9,993 nucleotides of DNA, from positions 1-9,993 of the forward strand of contig JAUWEO010000043.1 of the NCBI GenBank assembly GCA_030608245.1, given 5' to 3'. Shown here one piece after another: positions 1-6,354 of this stretch; position 1 is the stretch's first letter; each line of letters starts with the position of its first letter. The notes under the pieces were generated by a model. It was not told the origin of the DNA. It was given only the letters and a program-made list of their open reading frames with translations, and did not search any database. The stretch is from Candidatus Latescibacterota bacterium. GTDB taxonomy: Bacteria; Latescibacterota; MVCY01. The position numbers and the translations under genes are program-made.

Positions 1-1121
1 TCTATGTGCTTGGCCAGATTCTCGCAGCCTTTCTCCAAGGCGGGCATATTCTCCTTCGCCACTAACTCCTTATCCAGTGCTTTGCCGGGTACGGCCCGGA
101 AGGCGCCGCCGTGCATCTTAAGCGCCCGGATCGAGGCGACGATCACAGCCCCGTCGAGTTTCAAGCCGCTCTGGCGACACTTGACATTGACCATCTTCTC
201 GAAACCGCAATCAGCCCCGAAACCGCTTTCTGTGACCACATAATCGACCAGTTTCAGGGCGATCATATCTGCTAAGGCCGAGTTGTTGCCGTGGGCGACA
301 TTGGCAAATGGGCCGGCGTGGACAAAGACGGCTGTGTTCTCCAGGCTCTGGGCCAGATTGGGTTTGATGGCATCCTTAAGCAGCACACACATAGCCCCGG
401 CAACCTTAAGATCTTCAGCAGTCACCGGCTTGCTGTCGTAAGTGTAGCCGACCACCATCTTCCCCAGTCTTTCTCGTAGGTCAAACAGGCCGGTGGTAAG
501 AGCCAGAATAGCCATAGTCTCGGTGGCCACGGTGATATCATAGCCTGTCTCGCGAGGCAGGCCGTTGGCCTTGCCCCCCAGGCCGATCACGATCTGCCGT
601 AAGGTCCGGTCGCTCAAGTCAACACACCGCCTCAAGGTGATGTTTAACGGGTCGATGTTCAATTTGTTGCCTTTGATCAGGCTGGTGTCTAAGGCAGCAG
701 CCAACAGGTTGTGAGCCGTCTCCACTGCGTGGATATCCCCGGTGAAGTGCAGATTGATGTCCTCCATCGGCACCACCTGGGAGTAGCCACCGCCGCAGGC
801 ACCGCCTTTGATCCCAAAGGTCGGGCCCTTGGAAGGCTCACGCGAAGTGTTGCAGGCTCTCTTGCCGATCTTCACCATTGCGGGCCCCAACCCAAGGGCG
901 GTAACTGTCTTTCCCTCCCCCAGAGGAGTGGGAGTGATGGCCGTCACCGTGATAAGCTTTCCGTCAGGGTTGTCCTTCAGTCTCTCCAATGTATCAAGTG
1001 AAACCTTTGCCTTATACCTCCCATAAGGTTCAATCTCTTCTTCCTGAAGACCGATGGCTTCAGCAATCTCCGTTATCGGCTTCATCTTTGCCGCCTGGGC
1101 AATCTCAAGGTCACTTAACAT
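1..1121 (-). CDS. fhs: Formate--tetrahydrofolate ligase (N-terminal 373 residues; 3' end beyond the window)
   Basis: Catalyses ATP-dependent formylation of tetrahydrofolate, the formate-activating step of the methyl branch of the Wood-Ljungdahl pathway; cytoplasmic. I translated the reverse complement by hand: it opens MLSDLEIAQAAKMKP and stays open to the left edge. Family hallmarks are visible: the nucleotide-binding loop TPTPLGEGKT (residues 63-72), REPSKGP (94-100), FGIKGGACGGGY (102-113), VPMEDINLHFTGD (about 117-129), IGLGGKANGLPRETGYDI and FVHAGPFANVAHG. About two thirds of the usual ~555-residue protein is present. The ATG at 1121 is chosen because a strong Shine-Dalgarno (AGGAGGT) sits just before it and the N-terminus lines up with the Moorella enzyme as I remember it. 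It is last in the visible gene order, 106 bp after the adenosine-kinase-like gene, with repeat copy 1 in between. Residues 98 (Lys) and 109 (Cys) differ from what I recall as usual. Confidence 0.97.
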   Translation of the reverse strand, partial: MLSDLEIAQAAKMKPITEIAEAIGLQEEEIEPYGRYKAKVSLDTLERLKDNPDGKLITVTAITPTPLGEGKTVTALGLGPAMVKIGKRACNTSREPSKGPTFGIKGGACGGGYSQVVPMEDINLHFTGDIHAVETAHNLLAAALDTSLIKGNKLNIDPLNITLRRCVDLSDRTLRQIVIGLGGKANGLPRETGYDITVATETMAILALTTGLFDLRERLGKMVVGYTYDSKPVTAEDLKVAGAMCVLLKDAIKPNLAQSLENTAVFVHAGPFANVAHGNNSALADMIALKLVDYVVTESGFGADCGFEKMVNVKCRQSGLKLDGAVIVASIRALKMHGGAFRAVPGKALDKELVAKENMPALEKGCENLAKHI

Positions 1122-1132
1122 ACTACCTCCTT
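1122..1132 (-). promoter_or_regulatory. Ribosome binding site of fhs
   Basis: Read on the minus strand this is AAAGGAGGTAGT directly before the ATG. The AGGAGGT core matches the 16S anti-Shine-Dalgarno almost perfectly, although the spacing (about 4 nt after GGAGG) is short. It supports the start chosen for fhs. Confidence 0.75.
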
Positions 1133-1156
1133 TCTGATTTTTAGGGTTATATTCCT

Positions 1157-1218
1157 GCCACCAAGACACAAAGGGAATACTTATTATTTAATCTTCGTGC
1201 CTTGGTGCCTTTGTGGCT
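1157..1218 (-). repeat. Octamer-based inverted-repeat element, copy 1 (shortened arm)
   Basis: The element fills most of the gap between the adenosine-kinase-like gene and fhs. The arms at 1157-1175 and 1193-1218 are inverted relative to each other. Read on the minus strand, the longer arm is three 8-bp units of consensus CACNAAGR (CACAAAGG, CACCAAGG, CACGAAGA) followed by TTAAAT. The other arm has only two units (CTTTGTGT, CTTGGTGG). It is the same family as the copies at 7901-8002 and 9416-9482, but in the opposite orientation and with one octamer fewer. It is non-coding; in mRNA it would fold as a hairpin. Confidence 0.85.
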
Positions 1219-1227
1219 GAATTTAGA

Positions 1228-1710
1228 TTAGAATTTGTATCCTATCTTTCGTAGAAACTCTTTTCGTTCTTGGATCTGCTCCTGGGTCTCCACTCCTTTG
1301 GGGTGAAAACCATCTATCACCCCCAGGATTCCCCGACCCTGTTCGGTTTGGGCAAGGACCACCTCCACCGAATTGGCAGTGGCACAGAAGATGCGGCAGA
1401 CCTCAGGAACGGCTTTGATGGATAGCAACAGGTTTATGGGAAACGCATTTTCCACCAGAATGATGAACGAGTGTCCGGCTCCCAGACGGAGGGCGTTTTT
1501 CTGAGCCAGTTTGACCAGTTTCTGGTCGGTTCCGCTGTACCTCACCAAGCAGGGGCCAGAGGATTCACAGAAGGCCAGTCCGAATTTAATACCGGGTACA
1601 GCCGAGACTAAGGCCTCGTGGAGATCCTCTACCGTCTTGATAAAATGCGCCTGTCCCAAAATCATATTCATTCCTTCCGGCTTCTCAATCCGCACCGTTT
1701 TTAACTCCAT
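1228..1710 (-). CDS. Adenosine-specific kinase family protein (PF04008-like)
   Basis: A 160-residue protein that I recognise as the small adenosine-specific kinase family (Pfam Adenosine_kin, known from archaeal and thermophile structural-genomics targets). Visible motifs are NMILGQAHFIKTVEDL (15-30), FGLAFCESSGPCLVRYSG (43-60), GAGHSFIILVENAFP (77-91) and CRIFCATANSVEVVLAQ (105-121), then RGILGVIDGF (126-135). The length is full for the family. No signal peptide or membrane segment is seen. The start ATG is preceded by GAGGTGA at good spacing. It begins 26 nt after the ferredoxin stop, so it is probably cotranscribed with the CODH/ACS accessory genes. The family name rests on limited biochemistry, and its role next to C1 genes is unknown; nucleotide or cofactor salvage or sensing would be guesses. 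Confidence 0.88.
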   Translation of the reverse strand: MELKTVRIEKPEGMNMILGQAHFIKTVEDLHEALVSAVPGIKFGLAFCESSGPCLVRYSGTDQKLVKLAQKNALRLGAGHSFIILVENAFPINLLLSIKAVPEVCRIFCATANSVEVVLAQTEQGRGILGVIDGFHPKGVETQEQIQERKEFLRKIGYKF

Positions 1711-1736
1711 AAAGGCTCACCTCTCATCTTCTGGAT

Positions 1737-2147
1737 TCAAAAATGCACCTCCATCGCTCTGGGAGGACAGGCTTTAACACAGAGCTCACAAGCGGTGCAT
1801 TTTGCTGAATCAAACTGAACTATCATTGTCTTGCGGTCAACAGAGAGCGCCCCGGTCGGGCAGACGGTAACACAGACACCACAGTGGGTACACTTAAGGT
1901 CGTTCCGTTTGACACTCCGACTTAAAGGCTCTATCTTCACCCCTAAGCTTTTCAAATAGTCTATACCCGCTTCGTAGTCGCTCTTCTTGCCGGTGAGTTC
2001 AAAAACCAGCAGCCCTTCTTCGCCTGGAGTTACACTTGCCTTTAAGATATTGAACACTAGGTTGTAATCGTTTACCAACGCGTAGATTATCGGCTGATCG
2101 ACCAGTTGCTTGGGAAAATGCAGCACTATTCGTCGTGAGACCTTCAT
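1737..2147 (-). CDS. NIL-domain ferredoxin with two [4Fe-4S] clusters
   Basis: A 136-residue cytoplasmic electron carrier or regulatory ferredoxin. Residues 1-78 look like a NIL domain, a small ACT-like fold also found at the C-terminus of methionine ABC transporter ATPases (RIVLHFPKQLVDQPII, then GLLVFELTG). Residues 84-132 hold two classical cluster motifs: C86-X2-C89-X2-C92-X3-C96-P and C117-X2-C120-X2-C123-X3-C127-P. All eight cysteines are present. The gene starts 10 nt after the stop of the CooC-like gene, and its Shine-Dalgarno (GGAG) adjoins that stop codon, which suggests translational coupling. The context suggests it serves the CODH/ACS machinery, perhaps passing electrons to the corrinoid reactivator or during cofactor assembly; this is inference. 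NIL-ferredoxins also occur in methionine and sulfur metabolism clusters. Confidence 0.9.
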   Translation of the reverse strand: MKVSRRIVLHFPKQLVDQPIIYALVNDYNLVFNILKASVTPGEEGLLVFELTGKKSDYEAGIDYLKSLGVKIEPLSRSVKRNDLKCTHCGVCVTVCPTGALSVDRKTMIVQFDSAKCTACELCVKACPPRAMEVHF

Positions 2148-2150
2148 TGT

Positions 2151-2160
2151 CAGCTCCTCA
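2151..2160 (-). promoter_or_regulatory. Ribosome binding site overlapping the upstream stop codon
   Basis: On the minus strand the sequence TGAGGAGCTG contains both the TGA stop of the CooC-like gene and the GAGGAG Shine-Dalgarno of the ferredoxin gene, whose ATG follows 7 nt after GGAG. This geometry favours coupled translation of the two proteins. Confidence 0.7.
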
Positions 2161-2913
2161 ACAAAGTAGCCCCAACTGTTCTGCCAGTTTTTGTGCTTCC
2201 TTCACTGTAGCCGAATCAGGGGGCAAGTCCAAAAGGGATTTTGCCTTCGCGCTGTAGTTCATCACTTCCTGGTCGTAAGGAATAGTGCTCAGAAGGGGCA
2301 ATTCCACAGCTTTGATCTCCTCATCTGGAGTCAAATCACCCCCTAACCGGTTTATCACCAGATGGATTTTCCCGATATTCAGTTTGAGCGATTGGGCTGT
2401 CTGGTAAATACGCTTAGCCGACCTCAGGGCCACAGGGGTAGGAGTGGAGACTATCAGCAGGGCATCCACATCTCTGGTAGTGCGCCGGGAGAGATGCTCC
2501 ATACCCGCCTCGTTGTCCATCACTACAAACCTGTAGTTCTCCTTCAATTTCTCCATAAAATTCCTCAGTAGCAGGTTAGCATAGCAGTAACACCCAGGTC
2601 CTTCTGTGCGACCCATAACCAACAGGTCGAAACCGTTGGATTCTACCAGGGCCTCCTCAAGATTATACTGCAGATAGGCCTCCTTAGTGATGGATGGAGA
2701 CAGCTCCTCTTTCTTCTCCATAAGCTCATCCACAGTGCTTACCACTGTTCGATCGAACTCCACTCCCAACAGCTCACTTAGATTAGAGTTAGGGTCAGCG
2801 TCGACTGACAGAATAGGACCCTTATTCTTTTTTAACAGATGGTAAACGATCAATGCAGCCAAGGTGGTTTTGCCAGTCCCTCCCTTGCCGGCTACCGCTA
2901 TGGTGTAAGCCAT
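2158..2913 (-). CDS. cooC: CooC/AcsF-type nickel-insertion ATPase for CODH/ACS maturation
   Basis: A 251-residue MinD/SIMIBI-class P-loop ATPase. It has the deviant Walker A GKGGTGKTT (9-17) with the signature lysine at 10, switch residues SVDADPNSNL (36-45) and VVMDNEAGMEHLSRRTT (about 129-145). The CooC hallmark is a Cys-X-Cys pair in GPGCYCYAN (C108, C110), which in characterised CooC binds metal at the dimer interface. Family members use ATP hydrolysis to help put nickel into the CODH C-cluster (CooC) or the ACS A-cluster (AcsF); sequence alone does not separate the two. Its placement in an acsB/acsC/acsE operon leans toward AcsF. The start ATG has AAGGGG about 7 nt upstream. The 250-bp gap before it carries a palindromic element, and the following ferredoxin gene overlaps its translation signals. 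Confidence 0.93.
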   Translation of the reverse strand: MAYTIAVAGKGGTGKTTLAALIVYHLLKKNKGPILSVDADPNSNLSELLGVEFDRTVVSTVDELMEKKEELSPSITKEAYLQYNLEEALVESNGFDLLVMGRTEGPGCYCYANLLLRNFMEKLKENYRFVVMDNEAGMEHLSRRTTRDVDALLIVSTPTPVALRSAKRIYQTAQSLKLNIGKIHLVINRLGGDLTPDEEIKAVELPLLSTIPYDQEVMNYSAKAKSLLDLPPDSATVKEAQKLAEQLGLLC

Positions 2914-3005
2914 CCTCTGTCCCCTTAACCTTTAATGTAATAACCTTTGGTGCTACTTGCTGGCAGACAAGAATCCTGCCAAATCAGCATTCGTGCGAGT
3001 TTCTG

Positions 3006-3093
3006 GTAGGAGCGCACCTGTGTGTGTGCCCAAATCTGGGCAGACACATAGGCTTCGCCCTGAAGGGCTCAAGCCCGAAGGGTCTGCCCCTAC
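3006..3093. repeat. 88-bp palindromic element (MITE-like or extragenic palindrome)
   Basis: Outer ends are inverted: GTAGGAGC (3006-3013) against GCCCCTAC (3086-3093), one mismatch. Nested inside are GGGCAGAC (3038-3045) with GTCTGCCC (3082-3089), CTTCG (3053-3057) with CGAAG (3076-3080), and two alternative short hairpins, GCCCT-GA-AGGGC (3057-3068) and GGGCT-CA-AGCCC (3065-3076). A further small palindrome (GCGCAC...GTGTGC) sits near the left end. The nested symmetry is characteristic of a mobile or dispersed extragenic palindrome. No reading frame here looks like a gene. Confidence 0.75.
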
Positions 3094-3130
3094 GAATATG
3101 TGCCTACAATCCTTTATTCCACAAGGGTTG

Positions 3131-3158
3131 TTGACAAAATAGCACCATTGGTTAATAT
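3131..3158 (+). promoter_or_regulatory. Candidate sigma-70-like promoter, antisense to the DRTGG gene
   Basis: The sequence shows TTGACA (3131-3136), a 16-bp spacer, then TAATAT (3153-3158), on the plus strand. This is close to the bacterial housekeeping consensus and would start transcription just inside the 3' end of the minus-strand gene at 3164-4267. No plus-strand gene follows, so any product would be an antisense RNA. It may be a chance match. Confidence 0.3.
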
Positions 3159-3163
3159 CACCT

Positions 3164-4267
3164 TCAAGATGCTTGGCTGTAAATTTTATCTACATCCACA
3201 TATTCTCTCATTAATCTCGCCGCCATCTCAATCTTCTCCGTGTCCGTATCCCTTATTTTCACCACCAGATCGTGAATCCGGGAGGTTATAGTGTAGGTAT
3301 CCTGTTCTGCCTTCAGTACCGGCACTTCCGTTCTTCTGAGCAATTCCACAATTGTCTTATAAGGGGTTAGACCTCCGGTGAGAATGAGTCCAGCAATCCG
3401 ACTTTCTTTTTCGCACTTTATCATCGACGAACCTATTATGGCTAAAATCAGATCTTCCCTGTCCCCAGGGGTGATAACTAATGAGCCGTGATGGATGTAT
3501 TTCAGGGCATTATGAGGAGACATCGCACATACTACAGCCTTACCAACTCTATTCCCCAAGAATTCTTCTCCGTGCATCAACTTCAAGTTGAGTGTCTCCT
3601 TAATCTGCCCCATAGTTGGGTGAGACAATAGCTCAGTGTAAGGAATGACCCCCAGAAGATCAATCCCTTTTCGTTCCAGTCCCCTCTTCACATAGGTCCG
3701 TATCTTGTCCATCTTCTCTGGCAGCACCTTATTGACGATCACCCCGATTAGTTCCACCCCTTCTTTTTCGAAAAGCGCCTTATTCAACATGACTTCATCA
3801 ATGGGTCTGCCTATCCCGCCGATAGTGACTAAGACCACTTTGGAGTTCAATATGCGGGCCACGGCGGCATTGTTCAGGTCGAACACCGATCCCACTCCGG
3901 CGTGTCCTGTGCCTTCGATCATCACCAGGTCATTGCCCTCTGCGCAGCGGGCGTAGGATTTTTCTATGATAGCTATCAGTTCCTCCACTCTTCCCTGATC
4001 CAGATATTTCTCTGTGAACCCTTTCGCCACTGCGATGGGACTCATCTGCTTCAGTCTACTCGCGTCTGTCCCCAGGACCCTGCCTACCAGTACAGAGTCT
4101 TCGTCTACCTTATGGCCATCTATCTCCACATATCTTTGTCCTACTGGTTTTATGAAACCGGTTTTGGGAACCATCTGCTTGAGGTTCAGAAGTAGCCCGA
4201 GGCTGACCATTGTCTTTCCGTCATTCTGTCTGGTGGCAGCGACGAAGATCTTTTTCTCTTTGCCCAT
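3164..4267 (-). CDS. P-loop/DRTGG-domain protein (phosphotransacetylase regulatory-half homologue)
   Basis: A 367-residue protein. Residues 1-215 form a BioD/CobB-like P-loop domain: the nucleotide loop AATRQNDGKT (10-19), FIKPVGQRY (38-46), MIEGTGHAGVGSVFDLNNA (116-134) and VVLVTIGGIGRPIDE (144-158). Residues 216-330 match a DRTGG domain, with TPGDREDL (266-273) and GLILTGGL (293-300) as the two conserved patches. This pair forms the N-terminal regulatory half of long phosphotransacetylases; the catalytic PTA_PTB domain is absent and the gene ends normally. The start ATG follows a purine-rich AAAGAGAGAGAG. It sits 45 nt after acsV. Homologues are often labelled cobyrinic acid a,c-diamide synthase-like, but the glutamine amidotransferase domain of CobB is also missing. 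Its function in an acetyl-CoA operon is unknown; sensing of nucleotide or acetyl-phosphate state is a guess. Confidence 0.85.
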   Translation of the reverse strand: MGKEKKIFVAATRQNDGKTMVSLGLLLNLKQMVPKTGFIKPVGQRYVEIDGHKVDEDSVLVGRVLGTDASRLKQMSPIAVAKGFTEKYLDQGRVEELIAIIEKSYARCAEGNDLVMIEGTGHAGVGSVFDLNNAAVARILNSKVVLVTIGGIGRPIDEVMLNKALFEKEGVELIGVIVNKVLPEKMDKIRTYVKRGLERKGIDLLGVIPYTELLSHPTMGQIKETLNLKLMHGEEFLGNRVGKAVVCAMSPHNALKYIHHGSLVITPGDREDLILAIIGSSMIKCEKESRIAGLILTGGLTPYKTIVELLRRTEVPVLKAEQDTYTITSRIHDLVVKIRDTDTEKIEMAARLMREYVDVDKIYSQAS

Positions 4268-4312
4268 AGTGCTCTCTCTCTTTAGTTGGGTCTCTGGGGT
4301 GGCAAGACAGAC

Positions 4313-6262
4313 CTATTTCAACGCCAATTTCTCCACTACCGTGGGAAAACGGGCAATATCGGTATGGGGCAGGAACAACGCCCCGGTGTATTCGTTCATA
4401 AAGGCGGATTCAGTGCTGAGTTCTATGTAAGTCATTCGTCTGGCGATATCTCGAGCTTCTATCATTGCATCATAAGAGAGCAAGGCCAACCTTGACCCGG
4501 TCAGGGAACTATTGCCAATGAATTCAAACCTCTCTCGGGGCAGATCTGGCAACAGACCTATCCAAATGGCCTTTTCGATATTCAGGTAGTTTCCGAATCC
4601 CCCAGCTATGTAGAGCTTCTCGGCATCCTCCGGTTCCAATCCCATCTTGGTGGCCAACACCTTGGCCGCAGTGTAGATAGCGCCTTTGGAGCGGATAAGG
4701 TTGGTGATATCCGCTTGGGTGATAAAGATATCTTCCCCAGTGTCATTCTGGTCTGCCCAGACTAAAACAAATTCTAAGCCCTCGGAGCCTTCTCTTATTC
4801 TATCAGTAGAGACATCACGCCTGATTTCGCCTGAGCGGCTGATAATTTTGGCCTTAAATAGCTCGGCCACCACATCTATGTAGCCAGAGCCGCAGATGCC
4901 AATAGGTTTGGCCTTCCCCACAGTGGAGCAGCTCACCTGGTAATCTCGGGGATCTATCTCCACCTTTTGTATTGCTCCCTGCATAGCCCTTACCCCGCAA
5001 CGAACACCGCTTCCTTCGAAGGCAGGGCCGGCAGAAGAAGAGCAACAGACCAGCCAATCTCGGTTGCCCATCACTATCTCACCGTTGGTACCCATGTCGA
5101 TCAACATGCATATCTGTTGGGCCTGGCCGACGCCGCTGGCTAGCACCCCAGCGGTGATGTCCCCTCCTACATAACCAGAGACCCCGGGCACAGTGGCTAA
5201 CAAACCCCGAGGATTGACCTTTATCCCTGCCTCGGCTGCTCTGATCACAGGCATAAAATTGGCGGTGGGAACATACGGCTCCCGGCGAATAGGGGTAGGA
5301 TCCACCCTGAGCAGCAGGTGAACCATCGTCATATTTCCGGCACAGGTCACTCCCGTAATTTCATTCAGGTTCACCCCCTGCTCCGTGGTCAGGGCAGAGA
5401 TCAGCTCATTTATGGTATCGATAACAGCGTGATGTAATCTCTCCAGCCCATCAGCCTTTTTTGCGAATATCATCCGACTGATGACATCCTCCCCGTAACT
5501 CGCCTGACGATTATGCGTAGCCTTAGTCCCCAACACTTCATGGGTGTCGAGGTCTATTAGTTGGGCCACAATGGTAGTAGTGCCTATATCTATTGCAATG
5601 CCGAAATTTCTGTCAGAGGTGTCGCCAGGCTCAATGAGTACTACCTCGGTGGTGCCATTACGCTTGCCTAAGGTGACGGTGACCTCCCAGTTGCTTTCTC
5701 TGCACAGGCGTCCCATCTTTTTGACATTGGCCAATCCGGTCTGCAGAATCGGCATCTCCCGCTGGCGTCTGATTTCCCGGTAAAGACGCTCCAAGTCGCT
5801 GATGTTGTCCTCTACGGTGGGAGGGGGGAGTTTCAAGAACGATTTAGTAGATAAGGGAGAATGGGAAAAAACAGCCTTTTCTTCTATTTCTTCGCCCTTT
5901 TCTATTTCTTCTGCCTTGCTAAATAATCCAGCCAGGCGGGTACCCTTTGCCTCTTCGGTCAGGATCTGCTCTTTGGTCAGTCCTGAACTGGGGGGTACTT
6001 GCACCGCTGTATCGCTGTGAACAGTGGTGCGGCAAGCCAACACATATCCCTTCTGGCGCTCCTGTTCGGTCAATCTGCCGCTGGGCTCAGAGATAACCTT
6101 ACCCTCTTTCACGATGACCTTGCATCGGCCGCAAACTCCCTCTCCTCCACAGGAAGAGTGAATGTAAACCCCAGCGGCCACGGCTGCCTGCAAGATATCG
6201 GTGCCCTTGGGCACAATAACTTTCTTATCAGCGGGATGAAAAGTGACCGTACAGGTGCTCAT
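4313..6262 (-). CDS. acsV: ATP-dependent reductive activator of the corrinoid/iron-sulfur protein (RACo, AcsV-type)
   Basis: A 649-residue protein that reduces inactive Co(II) corrinoid back to Co(I) at the expense of ATP, keeping the CFeSP able to accept methyl groups. Residues 1-92 are a plant-type [2Fe-2S] ferredoxin domain with ligands C38-X5-C44-X2-C47 and C77. Residues 93-165 are an acidic, probably flexible linker, followed by a middle domain (about 166-215). From residue 220 comes an ASKHA ATPase domain: phosphate loop AIDIGTTT (223-230), GEDVISRM (257-264), GYVGGDITAG (363-372), IDMGTNGEIV (388-397), CSSSAGPAFEGSGV (407-420), GICGSGYIDVVAEL (456-469) and a C-terminal YIAGGFGNYLNIEKA. 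All three parts of RACo are intact and the length is typical. The start ATG is preceded by a weak GAAGG. The upstream gap has an inverted repeat. Confidence 0.95.
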   Translation of the reverse strand: MSTCTVTFHPADKKVIVPKGTDILQAAVAAGVYIHSSCGGEGVCGRCKVIVKEGKVISEPSGRLTEQERQKGYVLACRTTVHSDTAVQVPPSSGLTKEQILTEEAKGTRLAGLFSKAEEIEKGEEIEEKAVFSHSPLSTKSFLKLPPPTVEDNISDLERLYREIRRQREMPILQTGLANVKKMGRLCRESNWEVTVTLGKRNGTTEVVLIEPGDTSDRNFGIAIDIGTTTIVAQLIDLDTHEVLGTKATHNRQASYGEDVISRMIFAKKADGLERLHHAVIDTINELISALTTEQGVNLNEITGVTCAGNMTMVHLLLRVDPTPIRREPYVPTANFMPVIRAAEAGIKVNPRGLLATVPGVSGYVGGDITAGVLASGVGQAQQICMLIDMGTNGEIVMGNRDWLVCCSSSAGPAFEGSGVRCGVRAMQGAIQKVEIDPRDYQVSCSTVGKAKPIGICGSGYIDVVAELFKAKIISRSGEIRRDVSTDRIREGSEGLEFVLVWADQNDTGEDIFITQADITNLIRSKGAIYTAAKVLATKMGLEPEDAEKLYIAGGFGNYLNIEKAIWIGLLPDLPRERFEFIGNSSLTGSRLALLSYDAMIEARDIARRMTYIELSTESAFMNEYTGALFLPHTDIARFPTVVEKLALK

Positions 6263-6297
6263 CGTTTGCCTTCGTTAAGTTAGGATATCGACTTCAT

Positions 6298-6354
6298 AAT
6301 GACAAAGCCCAAATGTCAAAATAACTTGATTTGTCATTTGGATTTTGGCATTGG
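6298..6354. repeat. Imperfect inverted repeat overlapping the 3' end of the DUF3786 gene
   Basis: The left arm at 6298-6324 (AATGACAAAGCCCAAATGTC and on) pairs with the right arm at 6326-6354 (ending GGATTTTGGCATTGG) over roughly 27 bp with a few mismatches. The right arm lies within the last codons of the preceding gene, so the repeat supplies that gene's TGA. The transcript would form an AT-rich hairpin between the two genes. There is no T-run after it that would make it a classical terminator. Confidence 0.7.

Larger units (their letters stand above)
2914..3163. other. Largest intergenic gap (250 bp)
   Basis: Non-coding stretch between the DRTGG gene and cooC. It holds an 88-bp palindromic element (3006-3093) and a near-consensus promoter-like sequence pointing rightward at 3131-3158. 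I found no convincing leftward promoter for cooC and no T-run terminator. Open frames crossing it on the plus strand have no recognisable product and run through the palindrome. Confidence 0.6.

Noticed and set aside
4..1026. Several plus-strand open frames of 60-96 codons
   Set aside because: They lie opposite the continuous fhs frame, which has clear family motifs along its whole length. None has a recognisable product or ribosome site.
2914..2985. A leftward promoter upstream of cooC
   Set aside because: AT-rich TTATTACATTAAA could serve as a -10 region, but no -35 box lies at proper spacing.
3053..3080. Hairpin considered as a Rho-independent terminator
   Set aside because: No T-run follows the stem on either strand.
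2957..3142. A 61-codon plus-strand frame in the largest gap
   Set aside because: It runs through the 88-bp palindrome and has no ribosome site or recognisable domain.
4014..4430. A 138-codon plus-strand frame
   Set aside because: It overlaps two well-supported minus-strand genes, and its translation is low-complexity without a family match.
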